DNA of 64,000 nucleotides from Mycolicibacterium litorale (GCF_010731695.1 NZ_AP022586.1:4278001-4342000), one strand, 5' to 3'; shown: positions 45,523 to 55,478, counted from the stretch's first letter. Made by a program: numbers and translations. The notes: a model not told the origin generated them from the sequence alone.

Positions 45523-47763
45523 TCATGACGACACCGCCGTATCGAAGATCGGGGTCGCGGTGAACTTGTGGATGCGCACCCTGTTGCGGTTGTTCTGGCG
45601 CGGTTTGACCTCGCCGTCCTCCTGCACCGTCGCGGCGGGGACGTACGGGTTGCCGGTGTAGACGCTCTGGAACTTCACCGGATCCTCCATACCGACCCGC
45701 AGGAATCCGACACCGCTCTCCTTGTTGGTGATGTACTGCGCCTCCGGCGTGCCGATCACCGCCTTGGACTCCGCGGAGCTGGTGGTACGCAACGCGATCC
45801 GGTAGGTCAGGTTCGGCTCGAGTTTGTCGATGCGCACGCCGCCGGTGTTCAGCGACTGGGTGGCCAGCAGCAGGTGCACGCGCAGCGACCGGCCGACGCG
45901 GCAGATGCGGTCGAACAGGCCGATGAAGTCCGGGTGGTTCTGCAGCAGCTCGGCGAACTCGTCGACGACGACGAACAGCGTCGGCAGTGGGGGCAGGTCG
46001 GCGCCGCGTTCGCGGTGCTTCTCGTACTCGGCCACACCGGACAGCGCGCCCGCCGCGCCGACCTGCATACCGGCCTGGCGCAGGATCGACTGGCGGCGGT
46101 CCAGTTCGCCGGTGAGCACCTCGCCCATGCGGCTGACGAGTTCGGCTTCCTCTTCCATGTTCGTGACGACCGCGGCGGTGTGCGGGAGCTTCTCCATCCC
46201 GAGGAACGTCGAACCGCCCTTGAAGTCGGTCAGCAGCAGGTTCACCTGGTCGGGGTGGTGGGTGGCGGCCAGCGAGAGGATCAGCGTGCGGAGGAACTCC
46301 GACTTGCCCGAACCGGTGGTGCCGATCAGCATCCCGTGCGGGCCGGCGCCGAACTCCGCGCCCTCCTTGATGTCGAGGTACATGATGTCGCCGGTGCGCA
46401 GCTCGTGCCCGAACGGGATTTTGAGCCGGTCGCGGTCGGTGTCGGCGAACATACGCCAGCGGGCCGGCGTCACCTCCTCGACGGTCTGGGCGCCGACGAG
46501 CTGGTGCCATTCGGTGGCGACCTTCTTCTGCACCCGGACGTTCTTGTCGATGATCGCGCCGGTGATCGACCAGCCCGCCAACTTGCGGGCGATGCGCCCG
46601 GCCTGCGCCGGGGTGAGCCGGTCGCTGACGTTGGTGACCAAACGGAACGGCGAGTTCGGCAGACGGTCGTCGGCGGTGCCTTCTGGCGACACCCGGATGC
46701 GGTAGGTCGAGCCGTTGTGGTTGCCGAGGGTCAGCACGGTGACGCCGGCGCGGCCGTCGGCCGGGAACCCCGCCCGCCCGCCGGTGAGGTCGACGACGAC
46801 CACGTACGGTCCGCTCGGCACGGAGTCGGCGGTGTGCGGTCCGCGGGCGGTCAGGTCGCTCAGCCCGTCGGGACGGGTGAACACCATGCGCGTCGGGCCT
46901 GCGGCGTCGAGGTCGCTCTGGTGCTGCACGTGCGGCAGCCACTTGAGCCAGCTCCAGTCCGGATCCTCGGGATTGTCCGTGAGCACTCGGAGCTGAAGCA
47001 GGTCCGGTGGGTGGAACACCGCGAGGTGGCAGATCATCGCCGCCAGCAGAGCGGCCGAACCGTCGGGGTCGCCGCCGATCGCGATGGTCGGAAACGACCG
47101 CAGCTGAAGCAGTTTCGGGCAGTCGTGGATGAGGCCGTGGGTGCGCAGGAACTTCGTCACCCACATGTGGCTGACCGGTTCGAGGTGGGGCTGCGGCGCC
47201 GCCTGTGGACCGGAGAGCCCGTTCACGTCACCACCGATCGACGGTTTGAGCAGGCGGTCCACCGCGGGTTCGGACCCCAGCCCGATCCGGGTGGCGGCGA
47301 AGAACTCGCTGTTGGCCTGCCGCGACCACTGGCGGTTCGTGCCGATGATCGACAGCAGATCCTCGGGATGCGGTGCGTGGTAGTTGAAGAACGTCACCTG
47401 CGCGGCCGCCGACGACGTCACGCGGGTGCGCAGCCCCGACAGGTACCGCAGGTACTCCTTGCGGTCGGCGTTGATCTCGGGCACCCGCTTGGCCCCCGAC
47501 CCACCGCCGGCCATGAAACCCACCGTGGCCATCACCATCATCAGCGGCATCATCAGCATGTACGGCGACAGCTGCCGGACGCCGGTGAAGATCATGATCG
47601 CGATCATCCCGAGCATGCAGCCGCCCATCACCCACGGCAGGGCCTTCTGCATCCCCGACGCCGGGATCTCGACGCCCAGGTCGTCGGGCGGTGTCACGGT
47701 GATCTCGCCGGGTGTCAGGCGCGGCCCGCGCTTGATCGTCGGGGTGAACTTCTTCGTGGTCAT
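45523..47763 (-). CDS. eccCa1: ESX-1 FtsK/SpoIIIE ATPase EccCa1
   Basis: EccCa1, 746 aa, the membrane-anchored half of the EccC motor. Two N-terminal helices are clear ([19 protein letters not shown] and [20 protein letters not shown]). A DUF-like cytosolic stalk follows, then the first ATPase domain with Walker [17 protein letters not shown] and the conserved [18 protein letters not shown]. Walker B is [14 protein letters not shown]. It powers secretion with EccCb1. It starts 30 bases after eccB1. Confidence 0.96.
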   Translation of the reverse strand: MTTKKFTPTIKRGPRLTPGEITVTPPDDLGVEIPASGMQKALPWVMGGCMLGMIAIMIFTGVRQLSPYMLMMPLMMVMATVGFMAGGGSGAKRVPEINADRKEYLRYLSGLRTRVTSSAAAQVTFFNYHAPHPEDLLSIIGTNRQWSRQANSEFFAATRIGLGSEPAVDRLLKPSIGGDVNGLSGPQAAPQPHLEPVSHMWVTKFLRTHGLIHDCPKLLQLRSFPTIAIGGDPDGSAALLAAMICHLAVFHPPDLLQLRVLTDNPEDPDWSWLKWLPHVQHQSDLDAAGPTRMVFTRPDGLSDLTARGPHTADSVPSGPYVVVVDLTGGRAGFPADGRAGVTVLTLGNHNGSTYRIRVSPEGTADDRLPNSPFRLVTNVSDRLTPAQAGRIARKLAGWSITGAIIDKNVRVQKKVATEWHQLVGAQTVEEVTPARWRMFADTDRDRLKIPFGHELRTGDIMYLDIKEGAEFGAGPHGMLIGTTGSGKSEFLRTLILSLAATHHPDQVNLLLTDFKGGSTFLGMEKLPHTAAVVTNMEEEAELVSRMGEVLTGELDRRQSILRQAGMQVGAAGALSGVAEYEKHRERGADLPPLPTLFVVVDEFAELLQNHPDFIGLFDRICRVGRSLRVHLLLATQSLNTGGVRIDKLEPNLTYRIALRTTSSAESKAVIGTPEAQYITNKESGVGFLRVGMEDPVKFQSVYTGNPYVPAATVQEDGEVKPRQNNRNRVRIHKFTATPIFDTAVSS

Positions 47764-47793
47764 TCAACGACTCCAGTCATCGGGCGCCTCCAG

Positions 47794-49275
47794 TCATCCG
47801 CCACCTCCCGGTTGGGCGCCTGCCACCGCGTCCTGACCCTCGTCGCCGACCTTGCGCGGGTTCGGGTTTGCGGGCAGGGTGTCGTGTTCGAGCAGGGCCG
47901 CCTGCTTCGACAGCACGGGGCCGTCGACGAGCAGGCTGACCACCTGCCACGGCGCGGTCAGCGGGCCGACCAGCCCGATGTTCTTCGCGGTCTCCTCGTC
48001 GGGGATCCCGTAGCGCACGCCCTGCGGGTCGATGTAGTAGAGGCTCTCGCCGTACCGCGGATCCGGGGACTGCAGGCGGATGTACTGCCCGCCGTCGATG
48101 TACACCGTCGACTCGCCGGTGATCTGCTGGATTCCGGTGCCCAGCGCCGAGGCGGCGATCGGCAGGCGCCGGCCGGCGATGACCGTGGTGCGGGGCGCCT
48201 GGTCGCCCGCGACGCGCTGCCACGACCAGCACAGCGTCGGATCCTCCTCGCGCAGCAGGATGTCGAGTGCCTTGTCCGGCAGCGGTGAGACGTACACCTG
48301 CTCCGGAATGCGCGACACCGCACTGGCTTCCACCAGCGGCGGTTCGATCAGACCGTAGGAGTTGGTGGCACGCAACGCGGCCGCGGTCGGCTCGTTGACC
48401 CGGGCCACCCCGTCGGGCAGCACGACGTAGTGCTGCTGTTCGTCGGATTCGGTGACGGTCTTGAACACCGATCCGATCACCAGATTCGCGGGCAGTCCGA
48501 CGGTGTTGGGTTCACCGGCGCGCGGCACCTGCGGCAGTTGCCAGGGTCCGGCGTTGGGCAGCGCATTGAACAGACCCTCGGAGATCGGGGTGGCCCGCGC
48601 GGTCACCGGAATGCCGACCGCCGAGGTCACCGCCCGGTCGGCCAGGTCGATCGAATGCCTGCCGCCCTCGGTCACCAGCCAGTTGGCGCCCTTGAACGAG
48701 ACCAGCATGCCCTGGTCGGGCCGCAGCGCGCCGACCGTGGAATCGACCACGAGCGGGCGCACCAGCACCGAGGTCTCCACCGTCGGCGCCACGCTCTCCG
48801 GTTTGGTGACGGTGTCGCACAGCGTCCACATCGATTCGGCGGCGCCTGACACCGGCGTCGCGTAGGGCGCGCCCGGGATGCCGATCGGTTGGCCCTTCGA
48901 CATCCGGTTCAGCTCTTCGGATTTCACCGCTACGGGGGTGCCGGGGTTGCCGAGCACCAACCGGGCCGAGGTCAGGTTGTAGACCGGCCGAAGCTCACCG
49001 CCGCCGGGCATCACCACGTACAGCTGATTGGTGGTGCGGTCGACCAGGAGCTGGTCACCGCCGCGCTTGCCCAGCGGTTTGAAGTAGGCCATCAGCGCGG
49101 CGCCCAGACAGATGAGGACGGCGATGATGATTCCGGCGCTCACCGCGCGGCTGTAGAACTGCAGCGGATCGTCGAACATGCGGGTGTCGCGGCGCACGAT
49201 CGCGTGTTCGACCCGGCGCAGCAGGAAGCGCCAACCGCTGACCTGCACCTTGGTGGTAAGCCGGAAACTCGCCAT
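47794..49275 (-). CDS. eccB1: ESX-1 membrane component EccB1
   Basis: EccB1, 493 aa. The N-terminus ([23 protein letters not shown]) is the cytosolic anchor motif of the family, followed by one membrane helix ([18 protein letters not shown]) and a large periplasmic repeat domain. Two Cys (SMWTLCDTV and DPTLCWSW) may form the conserved disulphide. It stabilises the ESX-1 membrane complex on the periplasmic side. Starts 3 bases after the eccA1 stop. Confidence 0.95.
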   Translation of the reverse strand: MASFRLTTKVQVSGWRFLLRRVEHAIVRRDTRMFDDPLQFYSRAVSAGIIIAVLICLGAALMAYFKPLGKRGGDQLLVDRTTNQLYVVMPGGGELRPVYNLTSARLVLGNPGTPVAVKSEELNRMSKGQPIGIPGAPYATPVSGAAESMWTLCDTVTKPESVAPTVETSVLVRPLVVDSTVGALRPDQGMLVSFKGANWLVTEGGRHSIDLADRAVTSAVGIPVTARATPISEGLFNALPNAGPWQLPQVPRAGEPNTVGLPANLVIGSVFKTVTESDEQQHYVVLPDGVARVNEPTAAALRATNSYGLIEPPLVEASAVSRIPEQVYVSPLPDKALDILLREEDPTLCWSWQRVAGDQAPRTTVIAGRRLPIAASALGTGIQQITGESTVYIDGGQYIRLQSPDPRYGESLYYIDPQGVRYGIPDEETAKNIGLVGPLTAPWQVVSLLVDGPVLSKQAALLEHDTLPANPNPRKVGDEGQDAVAGAQPGGGG

Positions 49276-49278
49276 TGA

Positions 49279-51000
49279 TCACCCGCTGATGTTCAGGCGG
49301 GCATGCACGGCGGCGATCGCCGACGCCATGTCCTCACCGTTGATTTCGCTCAACTGCTCGACCCCGAGGTTCTCGAAGTCCAGGGACCGCGCCAACCGCA
49401 TGTCGCGGCTCTGCTCACCGGCCTCCACCAACTGCCGGGCGTAGCGACCGTTGCCGGCGATGTCCAGCGCCGGCTTGCCGTTGAGGGTGCGCTGGTCGAG
49501 CAGCGTCGCCGCCTCGAGCACCAGCTTGGCGGCCTCCTCGTTGACCAGTGAATCGTTGGACGCGGCAATGACTTTCGCGATCTCCACGATCTCGTCCGGT
49601 GAGTACGAGTCGAATTCGATGCGGGTCGCGAACCGCGAACGCAGACCGTCGTTGGTCTCCAGCAGGCGGTCGATGTCCGCGCTGTATCCGGCGATGATCA
49701 CCACCAGGCGGTCCCGGTCGTTCTCCATCCGCGCCAGCAGGGTGTCGAGCGCTTCCGTGCCGAACGGGTCGGCGCGGCCGTCGCGTTCCTGGACCAGCGT
49801 GTAGGCCTCGTCGATGAACAGCACGCCGCCGACGGCCCGGTCGATCGTGCGGGCGGTCTTCACCGCGGACTGACCTTCGTACTCGGCCACGAAGTCCTTG
49901 CGGGAGGTCTCGACGAGTTTGGGTTCGGAGATCACCCCGAGCCCGGCCAGGATGTTGGCCACCACTCGCGCGATGGTCGTCTTCCCGGTGCCGGGCGGTC
50001 CGGCGAAGATCATGTGCTTGGAGGTCTGGGCCACCTTCATGCCGCGGGCGGCCCGGATCTTGGCCATCTGGGTGGCCGCGCGGTAGGCCTCGATCTGCTC
50101 CTTGACCCGGCTCAGCCCGATCTGGCGGTCGAGTTCGGCCTGTGCCTCGGCGAGCAGCTTCTCCCGCCCGGAGGTATCGGCGATCACGCTGGCGGGATCC
50201 CAGGGATCGGTGCGCGCCGCGATCTTCTCCGCGGTGGTGGTCACCAGCCGATACGACGGATCCCGGAGGGCGGCCGTCACTTTCGGCTCGGGATGGGTGG
50301 CCTGCAGCCACTCCAGCAGCGCGCGGGCGCCCTCTTCGTTGCCCTGGCTGCGGTACGTCATCGCCAGGTACCAGGCGATGGTCTGCGCGCACGCCTGACC
50401 GGCGGGCGAGGTGTTCATCTCCGTCAGTCGCCGCTCGGCTTCGGTGAAGAGGCCGAGATTCGCGGCCGCCACGCCGTGCGCCACGCCGGCGGCCGCGGCG
50501 AGGAACTTGTCCGGCCAGGTGTTGGCGCCGCGGACCTGGTCGATCACATCGGTCCAGCGTTCGGCCGCACCGTAGATGACGGCCTTCACCCACGCGATCA
50601 GGTGGTCGGCGCCGCCGGGCGGCACGTTCTCGAGCGCCTCCATGGCGTCGGCGTAGTTGCCTTCCTTCGCCTCGTGGACCGCGAAGCCCATGGTGATCGC
50701 CAAGGGGGACGTGATGGGATAGGTGATCTCCCCGAACAGTCCGCCGATCGGGATACGTGCGGCCAGGCTGTTCATCGAGATCTCGGCGGCACCGGCCAGC
50801 TGGCCGAAGTTGCCCCGGGAGTACCACGCCCGGAACAGCGTCACCCGGTCCATGTCGCCGCAGCGGATGCGTCCCACCCATGCGTCGCAGGCGGTCTCGT
50901 CGTAGTTGGTGATGTCGGTGAACATCTCGTAGGAACGCGCGGGCGCGTTGGGCAGCATGCCGACCGCGCTGCCGAACAGGCTGGCCAGGTGATCACTCAT
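49279..51000 (-). CDS. eccA1: ESX-1 cytosolic AAA+ ATPase EccA1
   Basis: EccA1, 573 aa. The N-terminal half is a TPR-like helical domain (GNFGQLAGAAEISMNSLAARI, then FTEAERRLTEMN), and the C-terminal half is a CbxX-type AAA+ ATPase with Walker A FAGPPGTGKTTIARVV, Walker B GGVLFIDEAYTLV and the arginine-finger region LRSRFATRIEF. Start MSDHLASLFGSAV at 51000 matches the M. tuberculosis N-terminus (MTDRLASLF) and overlaps espH by 8 bases; an ATG 12 bases upstream is less likely. It acts in the cytosol on ESX-1 substrates or chaperones. Confidence 0.95.
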   Translation of the reverse strand: MSDHLASLFGSAVGMLPNAPARSYEMFTDITNYDETACDAWVGRIRCGDMDRVTLFRAWYSRGNFGQLAGAAEISMNSLAARIPIGGLFGEITYPITSPLAITMGFAVHEAKEGNYADAMEALENVPPGGADHLIAWVKAVIYGAAERWTDVIDQVRGANTWPDKFLAAAAGVAHGVAAANLGLFTEAERRLTEMNTSPAGQACAQTIAWYLAMTYRSQGNEEGARALLEWLQATHPEPKVTAALRDPSYRLVTTTAEKIAARTDPWDPASVIADTSGREKLLAEAQAELDRQIGLSRVKEQIEAYRAATQMAKIRAARGMKVAQTSKHMIFAGPPGTGKTTIARVVANILAGLGVISEPKLVETSRKDFVAEYEGQSAVKTARTIDRAVGGVLFIDEAYTLVQERDGRADPFGTEALDTLLARMENDRDRLVVIIAGYSADIDRLLETNDGLRSRFATRIEFDSYSPDEIVEIAKVIAASNDSLVNEEAAKLVLEAATLLDQRTLNGKPALDIAGNGRYARQLVEAGEQSRDMRLARSLDFENLGVEQLSEINGEDMASAIAAVHARLNISG

Positions 51001-51529
51001 GGCTACCTGCATACCTGGTGGCGAACACCTCGGCGCGGCGTGCTCGCGCTTCTTCCGGTGTCGGGAGGTCGAGGTCGCGCTGCAGGAAGTCGCGGGTGGC
51101 CGGATCGTCGTGGCCCTGTTCGCGCATTCCGTCGAGCATGTACTGGTACTGCGCCGATTTGGCGTCCTGTGTGGCCAGTCCCGCGATCACCACGATCTCC
51201 TCAGCGAGTTCGGTTTCGGACATGTTCGCCACCCGTGGTGACAGGTCGATGTGCTGGACCCGGCCGTCGAGGTACGCCGTGACGGTGACGGTCCCGGGTG
51301 GGTTGGTCACCGTGAACAGCGGCTCCGGTTCACCTTCGGGCTCCGCGGCGGACACCGCGAGGAGCGGATCCGCATCCGGATCCTCGTCTACGGTAGGGAC
51401 ATACGCGGCGAAGGCGTCGAGCGCGGCGAGGTCGGACCCGTCGTCGTCGGTGACGGGTTGGTAGAAGTCCAGCGCCGACAGGTCGTCGACGTCGTCATCG
51501 GGTTCGTGCGGCGAATAGTCACCCACCAT
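50993..51529 (-). CDS. espH: ESX-1-associated protein EspH
   Basis: EspH, 178 aa. The N-terminal 75 residues are acidic and disordered (DDDVDDLSALDFY, LDAFAAYVPTVDEDPDAD). The rest is a folded domain of YbaB-like pattern with PLFTVTNPPGTVTVTAYLDG and LPTPEEARARRAEVFATRY, close to Rv3867. In M. marinum it binds and stabilises EspE; here no espE is found beside it. It lies between espG1 and eccA1, the usual order, and overlaps the eccA1 start. Confidence 0.92.
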   Translation of the reverse strand: MVGDYSPHEPDDDVDDLSALDFYQPVTDDDGSDLAALDAFAAYVPTVDEDPDADPLLAVSAAEPEGEPEPLFTVTNPPGTVTVTAYLDGRVQHIDLSPRVANMSETELAEEIVVIAGLATQDAKSAQYQYMLDGMREQGHDDPATRDFLQRDLDLPTPEEARARRAEVFATRYAGSHE

Positions 51530-51541
51530 GGAGGGTTCCGC

Positions 51542-52387
51542 TCACTCCCCGTGGAAGGCGTCGGCGTCGCTCTGGTCGAACCACGTCTTCGACGGGAGGA
51601 AGTCGATCAGCCCGTCGAGCGCACGTTGCAGGTTCTCCTGGGTGCCGGGCAGGAAGCTGCCGTAGAGCTCACCACTGACCCGGCGCGGAATCGACACGAT
51701 GCGACCGTGCTGAGAGTCGAGCACCCCGGCCGCCACGTCCGTGGTCGTCTGGGTGCCGCCGGGGTGACGTTCGGTCGCGGTGATCTCCACCCAGCTGGCC
51801 GGGTCGGCGATGATGTCGGCGTAGGCGCGCGCGGACGGCAGCGGAATCCCGTAGGCCTGCAGCTCATTCGGTGTGCGGCACTGGGCGAGCTTGCTGGCCA
51901 CCCCGGTCAGCGGTTCGACGTCGGCGGGCGCGGCGCTGCCGAGCACGGTGGTCACCATGTTGGCCAGCCCGATCTGCGGGGCCACGCGCTGCAGCACCAG
52001 CATCTCGTCGTCGCGGGCGGCCACGACGTGCCGGTCGCCCTTGCGGCATACGACGAAGCGCACCATCTTGCCGCCGACGTCGCGGCGCCACCAGCGTCCT
52101 TCGAGGACCCGGTCGGACCGGCTCAGGGTGTCCACCATCGCGGCCACCTCGGGGTGCGGATCGCCGTAGAAGTTCAGCACTCCCTGCTCGGTGAGATCCC
52201 GCGCCACCTGCTCCCAGACGATCTTGCGCAGGTCGGGCTGCGGGATGTTGAGCCGGATGCCGAGCGACGGAGGAAAGTCCATGACGTTCATCCGGTCGGC
52301 GATGACCAGCATGCCGTCGATCGTGACCTCGACAGCGACGACGTCGTCGTAGTGGGTGCCGCTCGACGCGGCCGGTGCGCTGGCCAT
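51542..52387 (-). CDS. espG1: ESX-1 PE/PPE chaperone EspG1
   Basis: EspG1, 281 aa, the cytosolic chaperone that binds the hydrophobic tip of PPE68/PE35. It has VAVEVTIDGMLVIADR, GRWWRRDVGGKMVRFVVCRKG and GVLDSQHGRIVSIPRRV, matching Rv3866 through its length. Of two adjacent ATG codons the second (52387) is 6 bases after GGAAGG and was chosen. It is first in the minus-strand ESX-1 operon. In M. tuberculosis espE and espF lie upstream; here a 580-bp gap with no gene precedes it. Confidence 0.93.
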   Translation of the reverse strand: MASAPAASSGTHYDDVVAVEVTIDGMLVIADRMNVMDFPPSLGIRLNIPQPDLRKIVWEQVARDLTEQGVLNFYGDPHPEVAAMVDTLSRSDRVLEGRWWRRDVGGKMVRFVVCRKGDRHVVAARDDEMLVLQRVAPQIGLANMVTTVLGSAAPADVEPLTGVASKLAQCRTPNELQAYGIPLPSARAYADIIADPASWVEITATERHPGGTQTTTDVAAGVLDSQHGRIVSIPRRVSGELYGSFLPGTQENLQRALDGLIDFLPSKTWFDQSDADAFHGE

Positions 52388-52390
52388 CAT

Positions 52391-52968
52391 CGACCTTCCG
52401 CGACCCGCAGATCACCCATGGACTCCCCAACCTCTTCGGCCGAAGGTCCTCGGAACCTCCGGACAGCCGATCGGCGCCGCGTGCGCGCCGGCTCCTGCCC
52501 CGGATTGTTCGTATCTTTGCCGCATCGCGCAACATCACCGGTACATCGCCAGGCCGTGCATCGCATCGCCGCAAGTGAGCGTACCAGCGCACCGCGCACC
52601 TCCAGCGCACAATTCTCCGGCCCCGATCACGGCTTTCCCCGCCGCTCGGCAAGGGCGGACAGCAATACGCGACCGCGCATGCATATGGCCCTGAACTGAC
52701 CAAAGCGTGGCCCACAGCGAATGCCCACCCTCGGCGTCGGACTCGGTATGGACAGGCCACGTCGCGCAATACGCAAAGGCGGGCCGGCCGGCTGGGCGCA
52801 CCCCCCGCTACCAGCGGCCACAGCGGCGGCCCCTGCTGGGCAGCGGAGCTCCTGCCGCCACCATAACTTTGCTGATGTTGCTCGATCGGCGGCGCTCGGG
52901 GAATCGCGGCTGGATTAGTTGATACTGGACGCGACGTCCGCCTCGTCTGATTCCCGGAGGAGCCCGTA
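52391..52968. promoter_or_regulatory. Intergenic region upstream of espG1 and the MinD-like gene
   Basis: This 578-bp gap between the divergent espG1 and MinD-like genes has no convincing gene; small reading frames here show no recognisable protein. CTTCGGCCGAAG (52434-52445) is a 12-bp perfect palindrome, 47-58 bases before the espG1 start, and could be an operator or the loop of a leader hairpin. The part after about 52860 is less GC-rich (ATAACTTTGCTGATG, TTAGTTGATACT) and may hold the promoter of the MinD-like gene. In other ESX-1 loci EspR and PhoP act upstream of this operon, but I cannot identify their sites here. Confidence 0.45.
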
Positions 52969-54345
52969 GTGACCGACCGCGATGACGCCCTGCGGAGAGA
53001 GCTCGGCTGGACCGGCTCCGAGGAGGAGGACTTCGAACCGGACACCGGACCATCAGGCCCCCGCATGCCACCGCCCATCCCGCACCGGCCCCCCGCCGAC
53101 GGTCCGTCGCCCGCGGTCCCCTACGTCCCGCCGCCCGCCGACGTCCCCACCGTCGTCGGCGACCCGCAACGGCGCGCCAGCTTCCGGGAGACCCAACAGA
53201 TGCCGGCGGGTCCGCCGCCCCCACCACCGCACCAGCACCCCAGCGGGTGGGGCCAGCCGCCGGGCTGGGAGGTGCCGCGCGGCCAACGGCCGACCGCGGG
53301 CCCACCGCCCGCCGGTCCACCGACGATGGGCCCCCCGCCGCAGCAGGTGTGGCCGCAGGAGGGTTACGGACCCGCCGGTCCGATGGCCTCACCCCCCGGC
53401 TCGTACGCCGATCGCATCCGGGTCAACGACCTCGTCCCGCCGCGCCGCACTCCGCCGGCCCGGGGATGGCGCCGGCTGGTCTTCAAGGCCAGCTTCGGTC
53501 TGATCAATCCCGGGCAATCCCCCGACGAGCTGCGCCAGATCGAGCTCGAGAACCAGATCCGTGGCGTGCTCCGCGGGCATTACAAGGTCGGTGTGATGGG
53601 TAAGGGCGGCGTCGGGAAGACGACGGTCTCGGCCAGCGTCGGCTCGGTGTTCGCCGAACTCCGGCAGGACGACCGCGTGGTCGCGATCGACGCCGACACC
53701 GCGTTCGGCAAATTGGGCAGCCGCGTTGACCCGAACGCGCAGGGCAGTTACTGGGAGCTCGCCTCCGACCAGCATCTCGAATCGTTCGCCGATGTGCGCA
53801 GCCGAGTCGGCAACAACGCGGCCGGGCTGTTCGTGCTCGCCGGGGAGGGGACTCCGGCCCGGCGGCGGGTGCTCGATCCGGCGATCTACCGCGAAGCGAC
53901 CGCCCGCCTGGACCGGTACTTCTCCATCTCGATCGTCGACTGCAGTTCCACGATGGACTCCCCCGTCACCCAGGAGGTGCTCCGCGATCTCGACGCGCTG
54001 ATCGTCGTGTCGTCCCCGTGGGTGGACGGCGCGGCCGCGGCAGGGCAGACGCTGGACTGGCTGGCCGCCAGGGGGATGACCGGGTTGCTGCAGCGGACAG
54101 TGGTGGTACTCAACGACTCTGACGGCCACGCCGACAAGCGGACCCGCTCGATTCTGGCTCAGCAGTTTGCCGGGCACGGCCAGCGGGTGATCGAGATCCC
54201 GTTCGACGGGCATCTGCGGCCGGGCGGGGTGATCAGCGGGACACGGGAGATGTCGCCCGCCGCGCGCCGCAAGTTCCTCGAACTCGCAGCCGCGCTGGCC
54301 GAGCACTTCCCGTCCACCGACGACCGTTCCCGGGAACGGGGCTGA
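52969..54345 (+). CDS. Proline-rich MinD-like ATPase (Rv3860-like, EspI paralogue)
   Basis: 458-aa protein built like EspI: a Pro-rich N-terminal 150 residues (GPPPPPPHQHP, APPPAGPP), a conserved helical bridge (GWRRLVFKASFGLINPGQSP, shared pattern with EspI GWRHVLYLLTRINLGLSP), then a MinD/ParA ATPase with MGKGGVGKTTVSASVGS and VVAIDADTAFGKLG. GTG start with GGAGGAG. Position beside ESX-1 and divergent from espG1 fits Rv3860. Function unknown; a control or positioning role for secretion is inferred from its EspI likeness. It is followed after 117 bases by the DUF1942 gene. Confidence 0.85.
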   Translation: MTDRDDALRRELGWTGSEEEDFEPDTGPSGPRMPPPIPHRPPADGPSPAVPYVPPPADVPTVVGDPQRRASFRETQQMPAGPPPPPPHQHPSGWGQPPGWEVPRGQRPTAGPPPAGPPTMGPPPQQVWPQEGYGPAGPMASPPGSYADRIRVNDLVPPRRTPPARGWRRLVFKASFGLINPGQSPDELRQIELENQIRGVLRGHYKVGVMGKGGVGKTTVSASVGSVFAELRQDDRVVAIDADTAFGKLGSRVDPNAQGSYWELASDQHLESFADVRSRVGNNAAGLFVLAGEGTPARRRVLDPAIYREATARLDRYFSISIVDCSSTMDSPVTQEVLRDLDALIVVSSPWVDGAAAAGQTLDWLAARGMTGLLQRTVVVLNDSDGHADKRTRSILAQQFAGHGQRVIEIPFDGHLRPGGVISGTREMSPAARRKFLELAAALAEHFPSTDDRSRERG

Positions 54346-54388
54346 GGCCGCCGACCTGCCGACCGGGGGTGCCCAGCAACGTCATCAT

Positions 54389-54407
54389 TTGCTAGGTTCG
54401 CTAGCGG
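54389..54407 (+). promoter_or_regulatory. Possible promoter -10 region of the DUF1942 gene with inverted repeat
   Basis: The sequence TTGCTAGGTTCGCTAGC contains TAGGTT (54393-54398), a good mycobacterial -10, within the inverted repeat GCTAG-gttcg-CTAGC. It is about 65 bases before the TTG start of the DUF1942 gene. No strong -35 is seen. A matching TTGCTAGGT is upstream of mycP1. Confidence 0.35.
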
Positions 54408-54462
54408 GACCGCCTCCAGGAACGGGGGAGTCGGCCGTAGGACGACTCAGGAGTGAACCACG

Positions 54463-55458
54463 TTGAAGATCACCACTGTTTTTGCAGCAACCGTCGCGAC
54501 AGCCGGCGCGGTCATGGCCGCACCGATCGCCGCGGCGGAGTCCGGGGCACCGGCAGGACCCGCCATCCACGAGATCGGGCAGCAGGCTGACCTGGTCAAC
54601 GGATCTGTCGTCCAGGGGTGGACGGTCACCGATCTGAAGACCAGCACCGACACCATCCCCTACGCCGTGCGCGGAACGCTGTGGGAAGCCACCGCCACCG
54701 ACCAGGCGGTCCAGGGTGCGGCCACGCCGATCGTGTCGAACTTCAACGCGCGGACGAAGGACGGTCAGACCTACCGCGCGCTGTGGCAGGTCGCGACCCC
54801 GCAGGGCGTCAACCCCGCCACGCTCGGCCAGGGCCAGCAGACCACCGGCAAGCTGTACTTCGACGTCACCGGCGCCGCACCGGACAGCGTCGTCTACAAC
54901 GACGGCGGCCGGGACCTGCTCGTGTGGGTGCAGCCGGCCCCGAAGAGCACGCCGTCCGGCCCGCGCTCGAGCTCTTCGCCGTCCGGCAGCACCACCGCGT
55001 CGACCCCGCAGGCCGCCGAGTCGACTCCGCCTGCCGCCGCCGAAGCCGTCGAGCCGGGTACGCCCGGTGCACCGGCGCCCGCCAGCGTCGAGGTCGTCCC
55101 GGCGCCCGCCGGCAGCTCCGGCACCCCGCTGCCCGCGGTCAGCTCCGGCACGCCGCTTCCGGCGACCAGCTCCGGCACACCGCTTCCCGCGACCAGCGCG
55201 GGCACCCCGCTTCCGGCCGGCGTCCAGGGCACTCCGGTGCCCGCCGGTAGCGCAGGCACCCCGGCGCTCGCTCCCGCGGCGCCCGCACCCGCGGCCCCGG
55301 CGGCACCCGCGGCCCCGGCAGCTCCGGCCCCGGCGGCCCCCGCCCCGCAGCCCGCGAGCAACGGCCCCGCGCCGATTCCGGTGAGCACCGGCGATCAGGC
55401 GCCGGTGCCGCACGGTGGCCTGGTCCTCCCGACCCCCACCCCCACTCCGGTGCCCTGA
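54463..55458 (+). CDS. Secreted DUF1942 (MPT63-like) protein with Pro-rich repeat tail
   Basis: 331-aa secreted protein. Residues 1-26 are a signal peptide (KITTVFAATVATAGAVMAAP then IAAAE). Residues about 33-158 are an MPT63/DUF1942 beta-sandwich: VVQGWTVTDLKTSTDTIPYA, GTLWEATATDQAVQG, TGKLYFDVTGAAPDSVVYN. From about 160 a long disordered Ser/Thr/Pro/Ala tail follows, including about five 9-residue repeats of the type SSGTPLPA(V/T). Most relatives are about 160 aa, so the tail is unusual. The TTG start follows AGGAGTGAACCACG. Function of the fold is unknown; MPT63 is an abundant secreted antigen. A strong hairpin follows the gene. Confidence 0.86.
   Translation: MKITTVFAATVATAGAVMAAPIAAAESGAPAGPAIHEIGQQADLVNGSVVQGWTVTDLKTSTDTIPYAVRGTLWEATATDQAVQGAATPIVSNFNARTKDGQTYRALWQVATPQGVNPATLGQGQQTTGKLYFDVTGAAPDSVVYNDGGRDLLVWVQPAPKSTPSGPRSSSSPSGSTTASTPQAAESTPPAAAEAVEPGTPGAPAPASVEVVPAPAGSSGTPLPAVSSGTPLPATSSGTPLPATSAGTPLPAGVQGTPVPAGSAGTPALAPAAPAPAAPAAPAAPAAPAPAAPAPQPASNGPAPIPVSTGDQAPVPHGGLVLPTPTPTPVP
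55114..55266 (+). repeat. In-frame 27-bp tandem repeat encoding SSGTPLPA(V/T) units
   Basis: Units begin at 55114, 55141, 55168, 55195, 55222 and 55249 (the last partial), each nine codons. They diverge toward the 3' end (SSGTPLPAV, SSGTPLPAT, SSGTPLPAT, SAGTPLPAG, VQGTPVPAG). The repeat number may vary between strains. Confidence 0.9.
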
Positions 55459-55478
55459 CGCACCGACCGCTCGACACG

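Noticed and set aside
45568..48288. 906-codon open frame antisense to eccCa1/eccB1
   Set aside because: Only the GC-rich third-position effect keeps it open; composition is Arg/Gly/Val/Asp-rich with no motif, and the opposite strand holds well-known ESX genes.
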